Origin: Lachnospiraceae bacterium
Lineage (GTDB): Bacteria; Bacillota; Clostridia; Lachnospirales; Lachnospiraceae
DNA: 50,042 nt
Direction: 5' to 3'
Assembly (NCBI GenBank): GCA_022787145.1
Contig: JALFVM010000032.1
Location: 1-50,042, forward strand
Positions 44,680-50,042 of this stretch are shown piece after piece (positions within the stretch are counted from its first letter, which is position 1; each line of letters starts with the position of its first letter). Position numbers and translations under genes: made by a program. Below the pieces are notes generated by a model. It was given only the letters and a program-made list of their open reading frames with translations. It was not told where the DNA came from and ran no database searches.

Positions 44680-46116
44680 ATGGCAAAGCAATACGAAACC
44701 GTCATTGGACTGGAAGTCCACGTAGAATTGGCAACAAAGACAAAGATTTTCTGCTCCTGTTCCACAGAATTCGGAGGAGCACCAAATACACATACCTGTC
44801 CGGTATGTACCGGAATGCCGGGCTCTCTGCCTGTACTCAATAAGCAGGTGGTAGAATATGCACTGGCAGTTGGCCTGGCTACAAACTGCCAGATTCATCA
44901 GAACTGTAAATTTGACCGTAAGAACTATTTCTATCCGGATAACCCGCAGAACTACCAGATTTCTCAGTTGTATCTTCCGATCTGTCACGATGGATGGGTG
45001 GAGATTGAGACCGAGAACGGAACGAAAAAAGTGGGTATCCATGAGATTCATATGGAAGAGGATGCCGGAAAGCTGGTACACGATGAGTGGGAAGGCTGTT
45101 CTCTCGTAGATTATAACCGAAGCGGTGTGCCGCTGATTGAGATTGTATCTGAGCCGGATATGAGAAGTGCTGACGAGGTCATTGCATATCTGGAAAAATT
45201 GAGACTTTTAATCCAATATCTTGGCGCTTCTGACTGCAAGCTGCAGGAAGGTTCCATGAGAGCGGACGTCAACCTGTCTGTCCGTGAAGTGGGAGCAAAA
45301 GAATTTGGAACAAGAACAGAGATGAAGAACCTGAACTCCTTTAAGGCAATTGCAAGAGCCATCGAGGGCGAGACGGCCCGTCAGATTGACCTGATTGAGT
45401 CCGGCGAGGGTGTTGTGCAGGAGACTAGAAGATGGGATGATACAAAAGAGCGTTCCTATGCGATGCGTTCCAAAGAGGATGCACAGGATTACCGTTATTT
45501 TCCGGATCCGGACCTTGTTCCTGTTATCATCAGTGACGAGTGGATCGAGGAAATCCGAAGCAGACAGCCGGAATTCCGCACCGAGAAGCTGGAGCGTTAC
45601 AAAGAAGAATTTGATATTCCACAGTACGATGCAGAGATTTTGACAAACTCCAAGAAGCTGGCAGATATTTTTGAACAGACAACAGCAATCTGCAAAAAAC
45701 CGAAAAAGGTTTCCAACTGGTTGATGGTAGAGACGCTTCGACTTCTCAAAGACAACAACCAGGAGCCGGAGGATTTGAAATTTGCACCGGAAAATCTGGC
45801 AAAACTGATTGATCTTGTAGATGAAGGCACAATCAACAACAAGACTGCCAAAGAAGTATTTGAAGTTATCTTCAAAGAAGATGTAGATCCACAGGCGTAT
45901 GTAGAGGAGCACGGATTGAAATCTGTCAACGATGAAGGTGCGTTGCGTGCGGTAATCGAGGAGATTGTTGCTGCAAATCCGCAGTCTGTATCAGATTACA
46001 AGGGCGGAAAGCAGAAGGCAATGGGCTTTTTGGTTGGCCAGACAATGAGAGCCATGAAGGGAAAAGCAGATCCGGGATCTGTCAATAAAATCTTGAAGGA
46101 AATTTTGGAACGATAA
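44680..46116 (+). CDS. gatB: Asp/Glu-tRNA amidotransferase subunit B (GatB)
   Basis: The 478-residue subunit binds the misacylated tRNA, phosphorylates its side chain and receives ammonia from GatA. It has ETVIGLEVHVEL at the start and CPVCTGMPGSLPVLN with zinc-site cysteines (CSC, CPVC). DYNRSGVPLIEIVSEPD and the C-terminal tail with GQTMRAMKGKADPG, which binds the tRNA elbow, are also present. AAAGGAG selects ATG 44680; an upstream in-frame start at 44653 lies inside gatA. The MATE gene begins 3 bp later. Confidence 0.97.
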   Translation: MAKQYETVIGLEVHVELATKTKIFCSCSTEFGGAPNTHTCPVCTGMPGSLPVLNKQVVEYALAVGLATNCQIHQNCKFDRKNYFYPDNPQNYQISQLYLPICHDGWVEIETENGTKKVGIHEIHMEEDAGKLVHDEWEGCSLVDYNRSGVPLIEIVSEPDMRSADEVIAYLEKLRLLIQYLGASDCKLQEGSMRADVNLSVREVGAKEFGTRTEMKNLNSFKAIARAIEGETARQIDLIESGEGVVQETRRWDDTKERSYAMRSKEDAQDYRYFPDPDLVPVIISDEWIEEIRSRQPEFRTEKLERYKEEFDIPQYDAEILTNSKKLADIFEQTTAICKKPKKVSNWLMVETLRLLKDNNQEPEDLKFAPENLAKLIDLVDEGTINNKTAKEVFEVIFKEDVDPQAYVEEHGLKSVNDEGALRAVIEEIVAANPQSVSDYKGGKQKAMGFLVGQTMRAMKGKADPGSVNKILKEILER

Positions 46117-46118
46117 AG

Positions 46119-47456
46119 ATGGAAAAAAAGCAATTTTACAAAACGGTGACGGCACTGGTGCTGCCGATGGCTTTGCAGAATTTGATCAATGTAGGTGTCA
46201 GCTCCGCCGATGTAATCATGCTTGGAAAAGTAGGGGAGACGGTTTTATCCGCCTCCTCTTTAGCGGGGCAGATTTATTTTATCATGACACTGATCTTTTT
46301 TGGACTGACGTCCGGAGCGGCTGTGCTGACTGCTCAGTACTGGGGCAAACAAGACACCAGAACGATTGAGAAAATTCTTGGATTGACGCTTCGCATGGGC
46401 ATATTGGTGTCGGTCGTATTTACGCTGGCAGCATGGATCATTCCGACTTCTTTGATGAAAATTTTTACTTCGGATCCGGCGATTATTGCGGAAGGTGTCA
46501 AATATCTGAAAATTATTTCTCTCTCTTACACCATTTCAGGTATCACAATGGTGTATTTTAATGTGATGCGAAGTGTGGAGCGGGTGATTGCGGCAACGGC
46601 TACCTATGCCTGCTCGCTGGTGATTAATGTGGTGTGCAATGCCATTTTTATTTTTGGCTTTTTGGGCCTTCCTGCCATGGGAATCCGCGGCGCTGCACTT
46701 GGTACGCTGATCGCAAGGATCTTTGAAGTGACGGTGGTTTGCGTATATGCATCAAAAAATACAACCATTCGCTTTCACTTGCGGGATATGGTAAGCAGAG
46801 ACAAACTGCTGATTCAGGATTTTTATCGGTATGCGATTCCTGTTATGATCAATGAGCTGGCGTGGGGTGCGGGAATGGCGATGATTTCTGCCATCATCGG
46901 ACATCTGGGAAGTGCTGCGGTTGCTGCGCACTCGGTTACGCAGGTGAGCCGTCAGCTTGCGATGGTGGTCAGCCATGGAGTTGCATCGGCAGCAGGCATT
47001 CTCTGCGGAAAGGCAATCGGCGAAAACAAAGAAGAAATGGCGAAAGTGTATGCATCACGACTCGTCAAATTGTCGCTGGTACTTGGAATTGCAGGAGGAA
47101 TACTGATTTTGGGAATCTCGCCGATTGCGAGAACCTTTTTGAACCTGACACCACAGGCAAAATCGTATCTAAGCTTTATGATGTTTGTGATGGCGTATTT
47201 TGTGGTGGCGCAGTCGGTAAACTGTACTTGGATTGTAGGAATTTTCCGTTCCGGTGGAGATACAAAATTTGGATTGTATATGGATGCCGGATGTATGTGG
47301 GGCGGTTCGATTGTACTCTCGTTGATTTGCGGATTTGTACTTCATATGCCGATGCCGTACCTGTATATCATTCTCTGCAGTGATGAATTTTTGAAACTTC
47401 CGTTCATCTGGAAGCGCTACAAGTCTTATAAATGGCTGAAAAATGTAACCAGATAA
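46119..47456 (+). CDS. MATE family efflux transporter (NorM-like)
   Basis: The 445-residue membrane protein has twelve hydrophobic helices. Helix 1 is VLPMALQNLINVGVSSADVIMLG. SGAAVLTAQYWGKQD and the second-half VASAAGILCGKAIGENK are the paired MATE motifs. It is the full-length relative of the fragment at 9901-10881. No strong ribosome binding site is seen in the 3-bp gap after gatB, so translation probably depends on termination of gatB. The substrate is unknown. Confidence 0.88.
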   Translation: MEKKQFYKTVTALVLPMALQNLINVGVSSADVIMLGKVGETVLSASSLAGQIYFIMTLIFFGLTSGAAVLTAQYWGKQDTRTIEKILGLTLRMGILVSVVFTLAAWIIPTSLMKIFTSDPAIIAEGVKYLKIISLSYTISGITMVYFNVMRSVERVIAATATYACSLVINVVCNAIFIFGFLGLPAMGIRGAALGTLIARIFEVTVVCVYASKNTTIRFHLRDMVSRDKLLIQDFYRYAIPVMINELAWGAGMAMISAIIGHLGSAAVAAHSVTQVSRQLAMVVSHGVASAAGILCGKAIGENKEEMAKVYASRLVKLSLVLGIAGGILILGISPIARTFLNLTPQAKSYLSFMMFVMAYFVVAQSVNCTWIVGIFRSGGDTKFGLYMDAGCMWGGSIVLSLICGFVLHMPMPYLYIILCSDEFLKLPFIWKRYKSYKWLKNVTR

Positions 47457-47486
47457 TTTTTGTCCAAAATAAAAATAAATTACCTC

Positions 47487-47515
47487 TTCACAAGATGTTG
47501 TGTTTGTGGTATACT
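47487..47515 (+). promoter_or_regulatory. Promoter of nrdD
   Basis: TTCACA (47487-47492) and TATACT (47510-47515) are 17 bp apart. The first NrdR-type box overlaps the -35 and spacer, and the second lies at the start site. Confidence 0.7.
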
Positions 47516-47536
47516 CTGTTCTACAAGATGTTGTGT
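47489..47536. promoter_or_regulatory. Two NrdR-type boxes upstream of nrdD
   Basis: ACAAGATGTTGTGT occurs at 47490-47503 and again at 47523-47536. Each holds the palindrome ACAA-GATG-TTGT, close to the known NrdR box (ACA..ATAT..TGT type). The 33-bp spacing is about three helical turns, as expected for cooperative NrdR binding. Repression at high dATP is inferred. Confidence 0.8.
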
Positions 47537-47640
47537 TGTTTGAGCGCGGCATTGAAAAATAGGAGTAGCTGTTTCCGCGGCAGAATCTGGGGATATATGG
47601 AGCAGCTACAAATATGAGAGGACATCAGGAGTGAGAAGTT

Positions 47641-49776
47641 ATGATCTATGTAATAAAGAAAGATGGTACAAAAGAAGAGTTTAATGCGGAGAAGATTGTA
47701 GAGGCAGTCAACAAATCCGCGGCAAGAATTTTATATACATTTTCTGAGGAGGAGAAACAGTTTATCATTCAGTTTGCTACAGAGCATGCGCAGTCACTGA
47801 ATAAGACAGAGATTCCGATTCAGGATATGCACAACATTGTGGAAGGCGCTTTGGAGAAAGTGAATCCGGCAGTCGCAAAGAGCTATCGCGATTACCGCAA
47901 CTATAAACAGGATTTCATTCATATGATGGATGATGTTTACACAAAGAGCCAGGCGATTCGCTATATCGGAGACAAGAGCAATGCCAATACGGACAGTGCT
48001 CTGGTAGCGACGAAGCGAAGCCTGATTTTTAACGAACTGAACAAAGAGCTTTACCGTAAATTTTTCATGAACCGCAATGAGCTGCAGGCATGCAAGGATG
48101 GATATATTTACATTCACGACCAGTCTGCCAGACTCGATACGATGAACTGCTGTCTGTTTGACGTGGCCACCGTATTAAAGGACGGTTTTGAGATGGGAAA
48201 TGTATGGTACAACGAGCCAAAGACGCTGGATACCGCGTTTGATGTTATGGGTGATATCATCCTGAGCACAGCAGCACAGCAGTATGGTGGTTTCACAGTT
48301 CCTGAGGTGGATAAAATTCTCGGACCATACGCACAGAAAAGCTATGATAAATATGTCAGTGAATTTTTGAAATATTCGGATCCAAGCTGGGCAGGAAGAG
48401 AAGAAAAAGCGATTGAGTATGCGATGGATAAGGTTCGCAGAGATTTTGACCAGGGTTGGCAGGGAATCGAATACAAGCTGAACACGGTTGGTTCTTCCCG
48501 CGGCGATTATCCGTTTGTAACCGTGACACTGGGTCTTGGAACAGAGCCGTTTGAGAAAATGTGCAGCATCTCTCTTCTGAATGTTCATATGGGCGGACAG
48601 GGAAAAGAGGGACATAAAAAACCGGTGCTTTTTCCGAAGATTGTATTTTTGTATGACGAAAACCTTCATGGTTCTGGAAAACCATGTGAGGACGTGTTTG
48701 AGATTGGTGTGGAGTGTTCTTCCAAGACTATGTATCCTGATTGGCTGTCCCTGACAGGAAAGGGATATGTGCCGAGTATGTACAAGCAGTATGGAAGAGT
48801 GGTAAGCCCGATGGGATGTCGTGCTTTCTTAAGTCCTTGGTACGAGAGAGGCGGCATGTATCCGGCAGATAAAGATGACAAACCGGTATTTGTCGGTCGT
48901 TTTAATATTGGAGCTGTCAGCCTTCATCTTCCGATGATTCTTGCAAAGGCACGCTCAGAGAGCCGCGATTTCTATGAGGTGCTGGATTTTTATCTGGAGA
49001 TGATTCGTGATCTGCACAAACGCACATATGAATATCTGGGACAGATGCGTGCTTCCACCAACCCGCTTGCTTACTGCGAGGGTGGATTCTACGGCGGACA
49101 TCTGAAGCCAAATGAGAAGATTGGAAAAATTCTCAAACCAATGACCGCTTCTTTTGGAATCACGGCACTGAATGAGCTGCAGGAGCTTTACAATGGAAAA
49201 TCAATTGTGGAAGACGGACAGTTTGCACTGGATACTTTAAAGTATATCAACCAGAAGGTAAATGATTATAAGGAAGAAGACGGATATCTGTATGCGATTT
49301 ACGGAACACCGGCAGAGAGTCTGTGTGGTCTGCAGGTAGAGCAGTTCCGCAAAATGTATGGATTGGTGGAAGGCGTTTCCGACAGACCGTACGTGAGCAA
49401 CAGCTTCCACTGCCATGTGACAGAGGAAATCACTCCGATTGAGAAGCAGGATCTGGAGGGACGTTTCTGGGAGTTCTGCAACGGCGGAAAGATTCAGTAT
49501 GTGCGTTACCCGATCGGCTATAATAAAGAAGCTATCCGCACGCTGATTCGCCGTGCGATGGACCTTGGCTACTATGAAGGTGTCAACCTTTCGCTTGCTT
49601 ACTGCGATGACTGTGGTCATGAGGAACTTGAGATGGATGTATGTCCGGTATGCGGCTCCAGAAACCTGACGAAGATCGACCGTATGAACGGATATCTTTC
49701 GTATAGCCGTGTTCATGGAGATACTAGACTGAACGATGCCAAAATGGCAGAGATCGCAGAGAGAAAGTCCATGTAA
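47641..49776 (+). CDS. nrdD: Anaerobic (class III) ribonucleoside-triphosphate reductase NrdD
   Basis: The 711-residue glycyl radical enzyme reduces ribonucleoside triphosphates without oxygen. An ATP-cone allosteric domain occupies residues about 1-95 (YVIKKDGTKEEFNAEKIVEA). The barrel holds the active-site cysteines. Near the C-terminus a zinc site (CDDCGH and CPVCGS) precedes the glycyl radical loop RMNGYLSYSRVHG, with Gly684 as the likely radical residue. CAGGAGTGAGAAG precedes the ATG. The activating enzyme gene nrdG is not directly downstream, which is less usual. Regulation by NrdR is suggested by the paired boxes. Confidence 0.95.
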   Translation: MIYVIKKDGTKEEFNAEKIVEAVNKSAARILYTFSEEEKQFIIQFATEHAQSLNKTEIPIQDMHNIVEGALEKVNPAVAKSYRDYRNYKQDFIHMMDDVYTKSQAIRYIGDKSNANTDSALVATKRSLIFNELNKELYRKFFMNRNELQACKDGYIYIHDQSARLDTMNCCLFDVATVLKDGFEMGNVWYNEPKTLDTAFDVMGDIILSTAAQQYGGFTVPEVDKILGPYAQKSYDKYVSEFLKYSDPSWAGREEKAIEYAMDKVRRDFDQGWQGIEYKLNTVGSSRGDYPFVTVTLGLGTEPFEKMCSISLLNVHMGGQGKEGHKKPVLFPKIVFLYDENLHGSGKPCEDVFEIGVECSSKTMYPDWLSLTGKGYVPSMYKQYGRVVSPMGCRAFLSPWYERGGMYPADKDDKPVFVGRFNIGAVSLHLPMILAKARSESRDFYEVLDFYLEMIRDLHKRTYEYLGQMRASTNPLAYCEGGFYGGHLKPNEKIGKILKPMTASFGITALNELQELYNGKSIVEDGQFALDTLKYINQKVNDYKEEDGYLYAIYGTPAESLCGLQVEQFRKMYGLVEGVSDRPYVSNSFHCHVTEEITPIEKQDLEGRFWEFCNGGKIQYVRYPIGYNKEAIRTLIRRAMDLGYYEGVNLSLAYCDDCGHEELEMDVCPVCGSRNLTKIDRMNGYLSYSRVHGDTRLNDAKMAEIAERKSM

Positions 49777-49798
49777 GTATCATTTATAGTGAAACATA

Positions 49799-49845
49799 AA
49801 CAGGATTTTGTCATATACTTTGGATGTGGCAAAATCCTGTTTTTT
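49799..49845 (+). terminator. Terminator after nrdD
   Basis: AACAGGATTTTG (49799-49810) pairs perfectly with CAAAATCCTGTT (49830-49841), followed by TTTT. Confidence 0.92.
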
Positions 49846-49918
49846 GTAATTTCAGTTTGTCTGGGCGATTGTATGTTTAGGCAGAAAGAGAGTCGTTCAG
49901 AACAGGACAAATTGAGCC

Positions 49919-49947
49919 TTTCCAACAAACGTGGAGTCTGATATAAT
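49919..49947 (+). promoter_or_regulatory. Possible promoter of the last gene
   Basis: TTTCCA (49919-49924) and TATAAT (49942-49947) are 17 bp apart. The rest of the gap from 49846 to 50005 shows no other feature. Confidence 0.45.
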
Positions 49948-50005
49948 AAAAATAGAAAAAAACAAACTAATATATTGCATGGTGCGGCAGATTTGAGGTG
50001 AGAGG

Positions 50006-50042
50006 ATGAAAAAGAAACTTCCGATTGGAATTGAAGATTTTG
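50006..50042 (+). CDS. Start of an AAA-ATPase-like protein (partial)
   Basis: Only twelve codons are in the window: MKKKLPIGIEDF. GAGGTGAGAGG precedes the ATG. The phrase LPIGIEDF is the usual opening of the AAA-ATPase-like/PD-(D/E)XK family that is abundant in Lachnospiraceae, often in many copies per genome. The identification rests on this short match alone. Confidence 0.5.
   Translation, partial: MKKKLPIGIEDF

Noticed and set aside
47541..47640. A possible riboswitch or small RNA before nrdD based on a GTAGCTG/CAGCTAC pairing
   Set aside because: Only one short long-range stem is visible and no known riboswitch core was recognised; the NrdR boxes explain regulation sufficiently.

Overview
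The window looks like a chromosomal segment of a Gram-positive, anaerobic Clostridia, most likely a member of the Lachnospiraceae (gut clostridia). The reasons are purine-rich AGGAGG ribosome binding sites, frequent GTG/TTG starts, an anaerobic (class III) ribonucleotide reductase, GatCAB, CIRCE-controlled groESL, glnA paired with an ANTAR protein, and the first codons of an AAA-ATPase-like gene typical of this family at the right edge. No rRNA, tRNA, CRISPR array, phage or intact transposase gene was seen. Nearly all genes are on the + strand; the one clear exception is a TetR-family gene at 12297-12890.

Layout. (1) 1-3160: thiamine genes thiE, thiD and a CytX-type permease, preceded by repeats and hairpins. 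(2) 3199-9851: a complete F1Fo ATP synthase operon (atpB-E-F-H-A-G-D-C) with a 185-bp MITE between atpB and atpE. (3) 9893-16154: a MATE gene lacking its 5' part, an intact MATE gene, and a TetR regulator divergent from a 1013-residue YhgE/Pip-type membrane protein across an intergenic region with three matching palindromic operators. (4) 16163-18957: hisC, a small export protein, a second near-identical MITE, and a YitT protein. (5) 18983-36342: a cell-surface sugar region. rfbF, rfbG and rfbH make the CDP-3,6-dideoxy-4-keto-hexose intermediate. A ThDP enzyme plus an SDR reductase could extend it to a two-carbon branched sugar (yersiniose-like). Two CapK-like ligases flank a Wzx-like flippase, followed by a CsbB-like GT2/YfhO pair and a CBS protein. 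rfbF is separated from rfbG by groES-groEL and a cyclase-family gene. (6) 36392-38910: a HEPN gene remnant and a polar amino acid ABC transporter. (7) 39029-42384: a small XRE regulator, glnA behind a structured leader, an ANTAR protein and dapF. (8) 42425-47456: a zinc-ribbon membrane protein, gatC-gatA-gatB and a third MATE gene. (9) 47487-50042: nrdD with two NrdR-type boxes, a terminator, and the start of an AAA-ATPase-like gene.

The points most worth following up are: the glnA leader, which can be folded by hand into two A1/G4 hexaloop hairpins that compete with a terminator, next to an ANTAR gene; the yersiniose-like sugar cluster with no E3 reductase; the 185-bp MITE with 4-bp target duplications in the ATP synthase operon; and several small repeat families at gene boundaries. 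All calls come from reading the sequence and recalled family knowledge; no database search or folding program was run.
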